DNA of 64,000 nt. Origin: Bisgaard Taxon 45. GTDB lineage: Bacteria > Pseudomonadota > Gammaproteobacteria > Enterobacterales > Pasteurellaceae. Below are positions 40,059 to 48,689 of this stretch, in pieces. The position numbers and the translations under genes were made by a program. The stretch lies in assembly GCA_030783905.1 (NCBI GenBank), contig JAQAHH010000006.1, positions 1 through 64,000 on the forward strand, in the 5' to 3' direction. The stretch's first letter is position 1. Each line of letters opens with the position of its first letter. The notes under the pieces were generated by a model, which saw nothing but the letters and a program-made list of their open reading frames with translations, was not told the origin of the DNA and did not search any database.

Positions 40059-41048
40059 ATGAATAAACAATTATCTTCAATCATCATTGCACTTGGGTTA
40101 AGTATTGCTGTTACTGGTGTTGCACATGCCAATGAGAAACTGATTGTCTATACCTCAATGAAAGAATCCTTAATTGGGGCATTAAAAAGCAAATTTAATG
40201 AAAAATATCCAGATATCAGCATGGACTATCAATCTGCTGGCGCGGGAAAACTGATGGCAAAAATTGCAGCGGAAAAAGAATCGGGCCAAATTATGGCAGA
40301 TGTGATTTGGACCAGTGAGGTGCCCGATTTCTTTAAAATGAAAGCCAACGGTATGTTAGAGCCGTATGTGTCACCTGAAGTGGCGCATATTGTGAACCCG
40401 CTTCCGGATTTTGATGGCTCTTTTACCCCTATTCGTTTAGGCACCTTAGGTATTGCCTATAATACCCGCTTTGTGAAAGAGCCGCCTAGCAGTTGGGATG
40501 AGATTACAGGACAAAAATACAGAGGGGCCTTTGGTATTGCGAATCCGGCCTTGTCTGGCACGTCTTATATGAGTGTGGCACTCCTAAAATCCACTTTTGG
40601 TTGGGAATTCTTCGAAAAAATTAAAGCCAATAAAGGTAAAGTGGGTAAAGGCTCAGGTCAGGTAGTGGATGATACCGCATCAGGTGATTTATTGGCCTCT
40701 TTAGCGGTGGATTACATTACGAATGACAAAATCAAAAAAGGTGCACAACTTAAATTGGTTTATCCAAAAGAAATGTTAGTGATCCCGAGTCCCGCCGCCA
40801 TTTTTAAAGGCACCAAAAATCCAGCCGCAGCTAAAAAATTCATTGATTTCTTACTGTCTGAAGATGCACAACACATTATTGCGCATGAGGGCACATTACC
40901 GGTGAGAAAAGGTATTGCCACCTTAGAGGGGATGCCAACGGTAGAAGATGCGATTAGTCGTGCGATCCCAATTGATTATCAAGCGATCTTGAGCGAAAAA
41001 GAAGAGATTGTGAAAAAATTCACCCAAATTCTGCAAGGGCGTCAATAA
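40059..41048 (+). CDS. Periplasmic substrate-binding protein of an Fbp/Afu-type ABC importer
   Basis: A 329-residue exported protein: signal peptide of about 24 residues ending GVAHA, mature start NEKLIVYTSMKESLIGAL. Fold and blocks (SAGAGKLMAKIAAEKESGQIMAD, ADVIWTSEVPDFF, PLSLG-like RLGTLGIAYNT, SGTSYMSVALL) are those of family 1 iron-type binding proteins. Relatives bind ferric iron (FbpA), but AfuA of Actinobacillus binds sugar phosphates and PhnS-type ones bind phosphonates. The double tyrosine of FbpA-type iron ligation is not evident, which argues against iron. It heads a four-gene importer operon. Ligand not resolved. Confidence 0.88.
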   Translation: MNKQLSSIIIALGLSIAVTGVAHANEKLIVYTSMKESLIGALKSKFNEKYPDISMDYQSAGAGKLMAKIAAEKESGQIMADVIWTSEVPDFFKMKANGMLEPYVSPEVAHIVNPLPDFDGSFTPIRLGTLGIAYNTRFVKEPPSSWDEITGQKYRGAFGIANPALSGTSYMSVALLKSTFGWEFFEKIKANKGKVGKGSGQVVDDTASGDLLASLAVDYITNDKIKKGAQLKLVYPKEMLVIPSPAAIFKGTKNPAAAKKFIDFLLSEDAQHIIAHEGTLPVRKGIATLEGMPTVEDAISRAIPIDYQAILSEKEEIVKKFTQILQGRQ

Positions 41049-41062
41049 AACAGGAGTGTGCT

Positions 41063-42154
41063 ATGGCAACAATCACATTCGAGAAAGTCAGTAAAGCATT
41101 TGGTTCGAATGAGGTGTTAAAAGATTTATCGCTTGTCGTCAAAGATGGTGAATGTTTTACCTTACTTGGCCCTTCAGGCTGTGGCAAAACCGTGTTACTT
41201 CGTTTATTGGCAGGATTTGATGTGCCTGATTCTGGACGGATTTTAATTGATGACCATGTGGTGTCTGATCCTGCTCAAGGCATTGATATTCCGCCTGATC
41301 AACGAGGTCTTGGGGTGGTCTTCCAAGACTATGCCGTTTGGCCACATATGACCGTTTTCGATAATATTGCTTATCCCTTAAAGCTGAAGGCGTTAGATAA
41401 AAGCTTAATTCAGCAACAGGTGATGGAAGTTGTGAATCTGGTGAATCTAACCGGACTGGAAATGCGTTTACCTTCTCAGCTTTCAGGTGGACAACAACAA
41501 CGTGTCGCATTGGCACGTGCGTTGGTGGCGAAGCCCTCTTTGATGTTATTAGACGAACCATTAAATAATCTTGATGCGAATTTGAGAGAAGAAATGCGTT
41601 TTGAAATCAAAGAGCTACAAAAGACACTGGGCATTACGATTTTATATGTGACCCATGACCAAGAGATTGCGCTCGCCATTTCCGATCGTCTAGCCATTAT
41701 GGATAAAAATGGTGATATCCAACAAATTGGTACCCCTTGGGAGATCTATGAAAAATCCGCCAATGAAATGGTGTTTAAATTTATGGGGCTCGCCAATTTT
41801 ATCCATGTCCGTTATGAAGAAGGCCAACATCTTGTTGGGCAAGGTAAGCAAGTTCTGCAATGGCATAATCTGCCAGCAGAATCAGGCAAATTAGGTTGTC
41901 GCCCTTCAGATATTGTGTTGAGTAAAACTGGCGAAGGATTAAAAGGTAAAATTTTGCGCGCCAGTTTCCTCGGTGCCGTAATGGATTACATGATTGATAT
42001 TGATGGTGTCGCTTTACGTACAGAAGTCTCGACCAATAAGGCATTGCAACATGATTTGATGTTTCAAGAGGGTGATGACTGTTACGTCACTTTCCATGAT
42101 TTGCTTTGGTTTTTTGAGAATCAACAACCTGTTCAGCAACCAAGGGGGGCGTAA
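41063..42154 (+). CDS. First ABC-importer ATPase
   Basis: A 363-residue ATPase with a C-terminal regulatory domain (about 240-360, TOBE-like). Walker A GPSGCGKTVLL, Q-loop VFQDYAVWPHMT, signature LSGGQQQRVALARAL, Walker B LMLLDEPLNNLD and switch His in YVTHDQEIALAISDRL are present. Its stop overlaps the permease start by one base. The distance to its sister gene, two genes on, and the different sequence show it is not a recent duplicate. Confidence 0.93.
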   Translation: MATITFEKVSKAFGSNEVLKDLSLVVKDGECFTLLGPSGCGKTVLLRLLAGFDVPDSGRILIDDHVVSDPAQGIDIPPDQRGLGVVFQDYAVWPHMTVFDNIAYPLKLKALDKSLIQQQVMEVVNLVNLTGLEMRLPSQLSGGQQQRVALARALVAKPSLMLLDEPLNNLDANLREEMRFEIKELQKTLGITILYVTHDQEIALAISDRLAIMDKNGDIQQIGTPWEIYEKSANEMVFKFMGLANFIHVRYEEGQHLVGQGKQVLQWHNLPAESGKLGCRPSDIVLSKTGEGLKGKILRASFLGAVMDYMIDIDGVALRTEVSTNKALQHDLMFQEGDDCYVTFHDLLWFFENQQPVQQPRGA

Positions 42155-43848
42155 TGGCTGCCGTGATTCAAAAAAGTCCATTTAATGTGGCGAATGCAAT
42201 TTTAGCATTATCTATCGGTATTTTGGTGATCGTTGTTGCTGTTCCCGTGTTATTAATTTTTATTAATTCATTCTGGGTCAATGGGCAATTTAATGTCACT
42301 GATGTCGTGAATATTTTAAAGCAGAAAGAAACTTATGAAGCGTTATTGAACTCATTATTCATTGCCGCGGGTGTGACGATCATGAGTACCATGGTAGGCA
42401 CCTTTTTTGCTTGGTTAGTCACTCGCACGGATTTGCCTTATAAAGGGCTGATGAAAGTGATGTTTCTTGTGCCTTTTATGCTACCGTCTTTTATCGGGGC
42501 ATTGGCGTGGAAAATGTTACTTTCTCCGCGTGCAGGCTATATTAACCGTTTCTTTATGGATACCTTTGGCTTGGAGGAGCCGATCTTTAATATCTATAGT
42601 TATACCGGCATTATGGCGGTGGAAACCATGTATTTGTTTCCCTTCGTATTCATTCAGGTGTGTGGCGCACTCGAGCGTATGGATCCAACATTAGAAGAGT
42701 CCGCACGTATTTCTGGCGCCAGTCTTTTTACCATTACGCGTAAAATTACTATCCCATTAGTGATGCCGAGTATCGTGTCAGGTGCCTTATTGATTATGCT
42801 TTACTCTATGGCGCACTTTGGTACGGTGGCGGTATTAGGGGTAGAAAATGGCATTTTCAATATTCCAACCCTGATTTATGAGCGTATCCATCAAAGTGCG
42901 GGGAGTTTTGAGGCCATTCGTACAGGCACCGTGTTAGCAACGGTATTAGTGGCGACGGCAGCCTTGATCATTTGGCTACAAAATAAAATTCTGAATCGCG
43001 GACGTTTCCAAATCATTGCCGGTAAAAGTTTCCGACCGGTGGAAGTGAAACTGAGAGGCTTAAGAATGCCATTATTGCTGATTTGTATCTTCTATATTGC
43101 TTTCACTATTGTGTTGCCAACGGTGACGATTTTTATCGTGGGTGGATTAAAAACCTATGGTTTACCCATTACTTGGGAAAATCTCACATTGGAAAACTAT
43201 AAATTTATCTTGTTTGATTGGCAGCTCACCAAAGATGCGATCCGGAATAGTGTGTTATTAGGTTTAGCCGCTGCAGTCATTACAATGTTTGCCGGTGTGA
43301 TGATTTCTTATGTGATTGTGAAAATGCGTGTGAAAGGTAAAGGGATTCTTGAATTCCTCGGCATGTTGCCATTCTCCGTGCCTGGTTCGGTGATTGCGTT
43401 AGGGGTGATCTTAGCTTGGAGCGGTAAATTTGGTATTAATTTATATAACACCGTTTGGATTATCCTGATTGCCTATATTGCGCGTTACATGGCGTTTTCG
43501 CTCAAAGCCAACTCCGCGGCACTAGAACAAGTACATGATTCTTTAGTGGAAGCCGCGCGTGCTTGTGGTGCAAGTATGTGGCAATCGCTGAAAGATATCG
43601 TGGTGCCATTAGTGCGTCCAGGTATGATTGCCGCTTTCTTCTTAATTTTCTTACCCGCATTAAGAGAATTAACGGTTTCGGTGATGCTATATGGTCCGTC
43701 AACACGTACCATTGGGGTGGCAATTTATACCCTGAATGAAGATGGTGAAACGGTCTATTCTGCGGCATTAGCGGGTATTGCATTAATTATTATTGTGTTT
43801 GGGCAAACTGTGATTAAGCGGTATGCCGATAAGAAAACACAGAAATAG
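42154..43848 (+). CDS. Fused permease of the ABC importer
   Basis: A 564-residue protein made of two tandem binding-protein-dependent permease domains, each with about six helices. The EAA loops are EESARISGASLFTITRKITIP (first half) and EAARACGASMWQSLKDIVVP (second half). A fused permease supplies both membrane halves from one gene, as in FbpB and AfuB. Each EAA loop would dock one ATPase, and two different ATPase genes flank it. Confidence 0.93.
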   Translation: MAAVIQKSPFNVANAILALSIGILVIVVAVPVLLIFINSFWVNGQFNVTDVVNILKQKETYEALLNSLFIAAGVTIMSTMVGTFFAWLVTRTDLPYKGLMKVMFLVPFMLPSFIGALAWKMLLSPRAGYINRFFMDTFGLEEPIFNIYSYTGIMAVETMYLFPFVFIQVCGALERMDPTLEESARISGASLFTITRKITIPLVMPSIVSGALLIMLYSMAHFGTVAVLGVENGIFNIPTLIYERIHQSAGSFEAIRTGTVLATVLVATAALIIWLQNKILNRGRFQIIAGKSFRPVEVKLRGLRMPLLLICIFYIAFTIVLPTVTIFIVGGLKTYGLPITWENLTLENYKFILFDWQLTKDAIRNSVLLGLAAAVITMFAGVMISYVIVKMRVKGKGILEFLGMLPFSVPGSVIALGVILAWSGKFGINLYNTVWIILIAYIARYMAFSLKANSAALEQVHDSLVEAARACGASMWQSLKDIVVPLVRPGMIAAFFLIFLPALRELTVSVMLYGPSTRTIGVAIYTLNEDGETVYSAALAGIALIIIVFGQTVIKRYADKKTQK

Positions 43849-43866
43849 CCGAATGTTAAGGAGAAA

Positions 43867-44928
43867 ATGATGAGCTATATTCAACTTAATCATGTGATGA
43901 AAAAATTCGGCGATGTCATAGCCATTCCAGATCTTAGCCTGAGTATTGAAAAAGGAGAATGTTTTTCGATGTTGGGACCGTCTGGTTGTGGTAAGACCAC
44001 GACATTACGCATGATCGCAGGATTTGAGGATTTAGATGGTGGAGAAATTCGTGTTGGCGATCGTTTACTGTCTTCCAAAAGCAAGAATTTCTATTTGCCA
44101 CCTGAAAAACGTAACTTTGGGATGGTGTTTCAGGCGTTTGCCGTCTGGCCACATATGACCGTATATGACAATGTGGCGTTTCCTCTGACTTTGAAAAAGA
44201 TGTCAAGACAGGAAATTGAGAAACGGACGAATGATGCCCTAAAACATACTAATTTACTGAATGTTGCACAAAAAAGCCCAGATGATTTATCTGGGGGGGG
44301 AAAGCAACGAGTCGCCTTAGCGCGCGCCTTAGCGTTAAACCCAGATGTGATGTTGCTTGATGAACCCTTATCCAGTTTAGACCCTCACTTAAGGGAAGAG
44401 ATGCGTTTCGAAATTAAAGCGCTACAGCGTAAATTTGGTTTTTCCATTATTTATGTGACCCACGACCAAGCTGAAGCGATGGCGTTATCGGATCGGATTT
44501 TGGTCATGAGAAAGGGGATGATTGAGCAAATTGATACACCGTTGAATGTGTATAACAATCCAAGTAATAAATTTGTGTTTAATTTTATTGGCTTGTCGAA
44601 TCAATTGCAGGTCACTTTATCTACTCAAGGGGTGTCTTTTGCCGGACTGGAGGGGACTTTTCATATTCAACCTCCACCACCAATCGAACTGGTGCAACAA
44701 GGTCAAGCGATTCTCGCCACTCGCCCGTCAGAAATTGATTTTGTCAATGAAGGTGGGGTGACGGGGATGGTGAAACGGCGTTCGTATTTGGGCGAAGTGA
44801 TTGACTACAATATTGTGGTGGGTGATCAAGAATTACGTGTGCAAAAAGGGCGTCGTGATCCTGGACCGAAAGAGGGGGAAAACTGTCAACTGCTCTTTAC
44901 CCGATTGCATTGGTATCCGGTGGAATAA
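43867..44928 (+). CDS. Second ABC-importer ATPase
   Basis: A 353-residue ATPase with the same domain order as the first: Walker A GPSGCGKTTTL, VFQAFAVWPHMT, Walker B VMLLDEPLSSLDPHLREE and YVTHDQAEAMALSDRI. The signature reads LSGGGKQR where LSGGQ is usual, and it is encoded across an eight-G run (44293-44300), a possible slippage or sequencing-error site. SD AAGGAG precedes ATG 43867. Ends the operon 16 bases before a strong terminator. Confidence 0.92.
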   Translation: MMSYIQLNHVMKKFGDVIAIPDLSLSIEKGECFSMLGPSGCGKTTTLRMIAGFEDLDGGEIRVGDRLLSSKSKNFYLPPEKRNFGMVFQAFAVWPHMTVYDNVAFPLTLKKMSRQEIEKRTNDALKHTNLLNVAQKSPDDLSGGGKQRVALARALALNPDVMLLDEPLSSLDPHLREEMRFEIKALQRKFGFSIIYVTHDQAEAMALSDRILVMRKGMIEQIDTPLNVYNNPSNKFVFNFIGLSNQLQVTLSTQGVSFAGLEGTFHIQPPPPIELVQQGQAILATRPSEIDFVNEGGVTGMVKRRSYLGEVIDYNIVVGDQELRVQKGRRDPGPKEGENCQLLFTRLHWYPVE

Positions 44929-44944
44929 CGGGGGGTAAAACAAT

Positions 44945-44976
44945 GAAAGCGCTGTGTTCACAGCGCTTTCTTTTTT
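44945..44976 (+). terminator. Terminator of the ABC importer operon
   Basis: Perfect 12-base arms GAAAGCGCTGTG / CACAGCGCTTTC with a 2-base gap, then six T residues. Confidence 0.9.
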
Positions 44977-44987
44977 ATCGCTCTAGA

Positions 44988-45026
44988 AAAGTGCAATCAG
45001 TCGGTTTTCAACACTGACCGCACTTT
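44988..45026 (-). terminator. Probable adhE terminator with a USS arm
   Basis: Imperfect hairpin AAAGTGC-AA-TCAGT / ACTGA-CC-GCACTTT with a USS core in one arm, followed on the minus strand by TTTTCTAG. Just downstream of the adhE stop. Confidence 0.55.
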
Positions 45027-45035
45027 GAGAGTGAG

Positions 45036-47660
45036 TTAGTATTGGTTGACATCATAACCGTAGTAGGCGTTGGTTAAGATTGTTTCCATATCTGTGACGA
45101 CTGGTAAACGTGGGTTTGCTGGTGAACACTGATCTTCAAAGGCCAGTAGGGCAATTTGACGACGTGCATCCATCCATTCTTTTTCATCAATGCCTTGTTC
45201 TTTGAAAGACATGTTGATTCCCACACTCACTGCTAAGTTATAACAGGCTTGTGCGAAAGATTTCACCCCTTCTTCTGGTGTGGCACACGGTAAGCCGAGC
45301 ATGCGAGCGATATCTTGGTATTTCACATCCGCTTTGTAGTAGTTATATTTTGGCCACGTTGCCGTTTTTTGTGGACGTGTACCATTATAACGAATTACGT
45401 GTGGCATTAAGATCGCATTGGTACGACCGTGAGGAGTGTGGAAACGTCCCCCAATTTTGTGTGCAAGGGAGTGATTCATACCCAAGAAGGCGTTAGCAAA
45501 TGCCATCCCTGCCATGGTTGATGCATTATGCATTTTTTCACGTGATTCAGGATCTTTATCTTTCACCGAACGTTCTAAGTATTCAAATACTAATTTGATT
45601 GCTTGTAACGCAAGGCCATCGGTATAGTCATTCGCGAGAACCGAAACATAGGCTTCAGTGGCGTGCGTTAACACGTCTAACCCTGTATCGGCGGCCACGT
45701 GAGCAGGCACACTCATGACAAAGGCTGGATCCACAATGGCGACAGTTGGTGTGAGGGAGTAGTCGGCAATTGGATATTTTTTATCGCCTTCGGTGATAAC
45801 CGCAAATGGCGTGACTTCTGAACCAGTACCTGATGTAGTTGGAATACCGATAAAGCGAGCTTTACGTCCTAATTGTGGGAATTTGAACGCACGTTTACGG
45901 ATATCCATGAATTTTTGTACTAAATCACGGAAATCAACTTCAGGTTGTTCATAGAATAACCACATTACTTTAGCGGCATCCATCGCTGAACCACCACCTA
46001 GCGCAATAATGGTGTCTGGTTGATAATTATGGATTAACTCGGCACCACGACGAACGGTTTCGATAGATGGATCCGGCTCAACATCGGCAAACAATTGATA
46101 AGTCACTCGGTTACCGCGCGCGGTAATTTGTTTAGCAATTTTTTCTACAAAGCCAAGATCGACCATGGTTCTATCTGTGACAATCACCACACGTTCCATG
46201 CCTTTCATGGATTGTAAATATTGAATTGAATCGCGTTCAAAATAGATTTTTGAAGGCACTTTGAACCACTGCATATTATTTCTCCGTCTTCCCACACGTT
46301 TAATATTTAATAAGTTAATTGCACTGACGTTGTTACCCACGGAGTTTTTACCGTATGAGCCACAACCTAACGTGAGTGATGGGAGGAACGCGTTATACAC
46401 ATCACCAATACCACCAAAGGTAGACGGTGAGTTCCAAATCACACGAATGGCTTTTACTCGTTCACCATAAGCTTTAGCAATGTTCGCATCTTTTGTGTGA
46501 ATCGCAGCTGAGTGCCCCAAACCATGGAAATTCACCATCGCTTCTGATAAGGCGAAACCATGCTCTGTTGAAGTCGATTTTAAAATGGCGAGGACAGGAG
46601 AGAGTTTTTCACGAGTAAGTGGTTCTCTTTCGCCCACCTCTTTACATTCTGCCACTAAAATATTGGTTTTTTCTGGGACTTTGAAGCCGGCTTGCTCCGC
46701 GATCCATGTTGCTGGTTTTCCGACGACATTGGCATTTAATTTTGCGCCACCACAATTTGCACTGTTCGCTTTTACTCCGAAAATAAACTCTTCTAACAAG
46801 GCTTTTTCTTTCTTATTGACGAAGTAAACACCGTAGGATTTCATTTCTGCCACAAATTCATCGTATATTTCTTGATCGACGATAGCTGCTTGTTCAGACG
46901 CACAAATCATCCCGTTATCAAAGGCTTTTGACATGACGATATCATGTGTTGCTTGTTTGATGTTTGCTGTTTTTTCTACATAAGCTGGCACGTTACCTGC
47001 CCCTACACCAAGTGCTGGTTTACCGCAAGAATAGGCAGCTTCCACCATGGCGTTACCACCTGTGGCAAGAATGGTTGCGATGCCCGGGTGTTTCATTAAA
47101 GCCGCAGTCCCTTCCATAGAAGGTTTTTCAATCCACTGAATACAGTTTTCTGGTGCACCTGCAGCTAAAGCAGCTTCATAGACAACGCGAGCCGCATGAG
47201 CAGATGATTGTTGCGCAGAAGGGTGGAAGGCAAAAACAATTGGGTTACGGGTTTTAAGAGAGATAAGGGCTTTGAAAATAGCAGTGGAAGTTGGGTTGGT
47301 TGTTGGTGTAATACCACAAACGACACCAACAGGATCAGCAATTTCCGTAATACCGGTTACATCATCTTCACTGATCACACCTACTGTTTTTAAATTGCGC
47401 ATATTGTTGACCACATATTCGCAAGCAAACAGGTTTTTGGTCGCTTTATCTTCAAATACCCCACGCCCTGTTTCTTCATAAGCATGCATGGCTAAAACAC
47501 CATGTTGATCTAGGGCCGCAACTGAGGCTTTCGCGACAATGTAATCGACTTGTTTTTGATCAAGTTTACGAAATGCTTCTAATGCCACCAATCCTTTTTC
47601 TACCAGAGCATTGACTTCGGCCTGTGCTGGACTGATTTCGATTTCAGCGGTGTGATTCAT
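45036..47660 (-). CDS. adhE: Bifunctional acetaldehyde-CoA/alcohol dehydrogenase AdhE
   Basis: An 874-residue fusion: N-terminal CoA-acylating aldehyde dehydrogenase (about 10-440) with the catalytic Cys253 in GMICASEQAA, and C-terminal iron-dependent alcohol dehydrogenase (about 450-870) with GGGSAMDAAKVMW, PTTSGTGSEVTPF and HSLAHKIGGRFHTPHG. It turns acetyl-CoA into ethanol and restores NAD+ in fermentation. AdhE forms long helical filaments (spirosomes). Length is close to E. coli (891). The FNR-like site upstream fits anaerobic use. Confidence 0.97.
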   Translation of the reverse strand: MNHTAEIEISPAQAEVNALVEKGLVALEAFRKLDQKQVDYIVAKASVAALDQHGVLAMHAYEETGRGVFEDKATKNLFACEYVVNNMRNLKTVGVISEDDVTGITEIADPVGVVCGITPTTNPTSTAIFKALISLKTRNPIVFAFHPSAQQSSAHAARVVYEAALAAGAPENCIQWIEKPSMEGTAALMKHPGIATILATGGNAMVEAAYSCGKPALGVGAGNVPAYVEKTANIKQATHDIVMSKAFDNGMICASEQAAIVDQEIYDEFVAEMKSYGVYFVNKKEKALLEEFIFGVKANSANCGGAKLNANVVGKPATWIAEQAGFKVPEKTNILVAECKEVGEREPLTREKLSPVLAILKSTSTEHGFALSEAMVNFHGLGHSAAIHTKDANIAKAYGERVKAIRVIWNSPSTFGGIGDVYNAFLPSLTLGCGSYGKNSVGNNVSAINLLNIKRVGRRRNNMQWFKVPSKIYFERDSIQYLQSMKGMERVVIVTDRTMVDLGFVEKIAKQITARGNRVTYQLFADVEPDPSIETVRRGAELIHNYQPDTIIALGGGSAMDAAKVMWLFYEQPEVDFRDLVQKFMDIRKRAFKFPQLGRKARFIGIPTTSGTGSEVTPFAVITEGDKKYPIADYSLTPTVAIVDPAFVMSVPAHVAADTGLDVLTHATEAYVSVLANDYTDGLALQAIKLVFEYLERSVKDKDPESREKMHNASTMAGMAFANAFLGMNHSLAHKIGGRFHTPHGRTNAILMPHVIRYNGTRPQKTATWPKYNYYKADVKYQDIARMLGLPCATPEEGVKSFAQACYNLAVSVGINMSFKEQGIDEKEWMDARRQIALLAFEDQCSPANPRLPVVTDMETILTNAYYGYDVNQY

Positions 47661-47766
47661 AATGATTTCTCCTACTTTTTTAGAAAATATAAATTATTTA
47701 AACTGAAAAAATTATATTCAATTCACTACCCGAAAAGTAGTAAATTTAATAAAATTTGCCCAAAGT

Positions 47767-47780
47767 GTGATTTTGATCAA
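47767..47780. promoter_or_regulatory. FNR-like site between adhE and satP
   Basis: GTGAT-TTTG-ATCAA matches the FNR consensus TTGAT-N4-ATCAA at 9 of 10 specific positions. It lies 107 bases before the adhE start and 128 before the satP start, so it could control either. The same stretch begins TGTGA, the CRP half-site, but lacks the second half. Confidence 0.6.
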
Positions 47781-47907
47781 TTTTTTAGGCATGCCTGTTT
47801 TCTGTACAGTATTTTTTCGTTCTCCTCTTTCTTTCTTGATAAAGATCGAGGATACTATCGCCCCTTTTCACTCGCTTATTTTTAATTACATTTTAAGGAA
47901 ATTTTTT

Positions 47908-48474
47908 ATGTCATCATCAAAAGATAAATACGCTAATCCAGGTCCATTGGGTTTATGTGGTTTCGCGTTAACAACTTGGTTATTGTGTTTAATTAACGGG
48001 GGCTTTTTTGATACCCAAAGTATTGGTTTAGTACTTGGCATGGCGTTTGCGTTTGGTGGTACGGCACAAATGATCGCGGGTATGTTTGAATATAAAAAAG
48101 GCAATACCTTTGGGTTTACCGCCTTTATTAGTTATGGTGCGTTTTGGTGGTCATGGGCATTATTTACGGCTTTCTTCAAAGGCAATACACCAGCAACCTT
48201 TGTTGGTTGGTATTTAGCGGTTTGGGGAACATTCACATTAATGATGTTCTTTGCTACGTTTAGCAAACCTCGCGCATTACAAGCAATTTTCTTCTTTTTA
48301 ACCTTAACGTTTTATGCCTTAGCGATTGGGGATGCAACAGGTAACCACAGCATTGTCAATGTGGGGGGCTATCTAGGGTTGATTACCGCACTTTGTGCCT
48401 TCTATTTAGCGGCTGCAGAAATGTTCATCGACTCTTACGGGCGCGAAATTTTACCTATCGGTGCGAAAAAATAA
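47908..48474 (+). CDS. satP: Acetate/succinate:proton symporter SatP (YaaH family)
   Basis: A 188-residue membrane protein with six helices of the GPR1/FUN34/YaaH family, same length as E. coli SatP. The family motif NPGPLGLCGFALTTWLL opens the protein (first residues NPxPLGL) and GGTAQMIAGMFEYKKGNTFGFTAF follows. It moves acetate and succinate across the inner membrane. ATG 47908 was chosen by SD AAGGAA and the family start; the open frame to 47767 has no family similarity. It is divergent from adhE, also an acetyl-CoA/acetate-linked gene. Confidence 0.92.
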   Translation: MSSSKDKYANPGPLGLCGFALTTWLLCLINGGFFDTQSIGLVLGMAFAFGGTAQMIAGMFEYKKGNTFGFTAFISYGAFWWSWALFTAFFKGNTPATFVGWYLAVWGTFTLMMFFATFSKPRALQAIFFFLTLTFYALAIGDATGNHSIVNVGGYLGLITALCAFYLAAAEMFIDSYGREILPIGAKK

Positions 48475-48491
48475 GATATCTATTTCAGTTA

Positions 48492-48519
48492 AGGGAGCAG
48501 AGCAAATGCTCCCTTTTTC
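48492..48519 (+). terminator. Terminator of satP
   Basis: Hairpin GGGAGCA / TGCTCCC with a 7-base loop followed by TTTTTCTTTT. Confidence 0.85.
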
Positions 48520-48689
48520 TTTTCTCTTTGTGTTCAGGTAAAATCTAGTTTTTCTTTCTCGCAGTATAGGCGATAAGTCTCATTAATCGGTTTGATTTCA
48601 CGCCAATGTCGGACTATATTGCTCATTGAGAATATACGCCGTATCTCATTATTGGATGTCAATTCTTTAATCAGTAGAGGGTCGTATTT

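Noticed and set aside
40059-41048. Naming the importer a ferric-iron transporter (FbpABC)
   Set aside because: The family includes iron, sugar-phosphate and phosphonate binders; the paired tyrosines for iron are not evident and the neighbouring Pgt-like system points elsewhere, so the ligand is left open.
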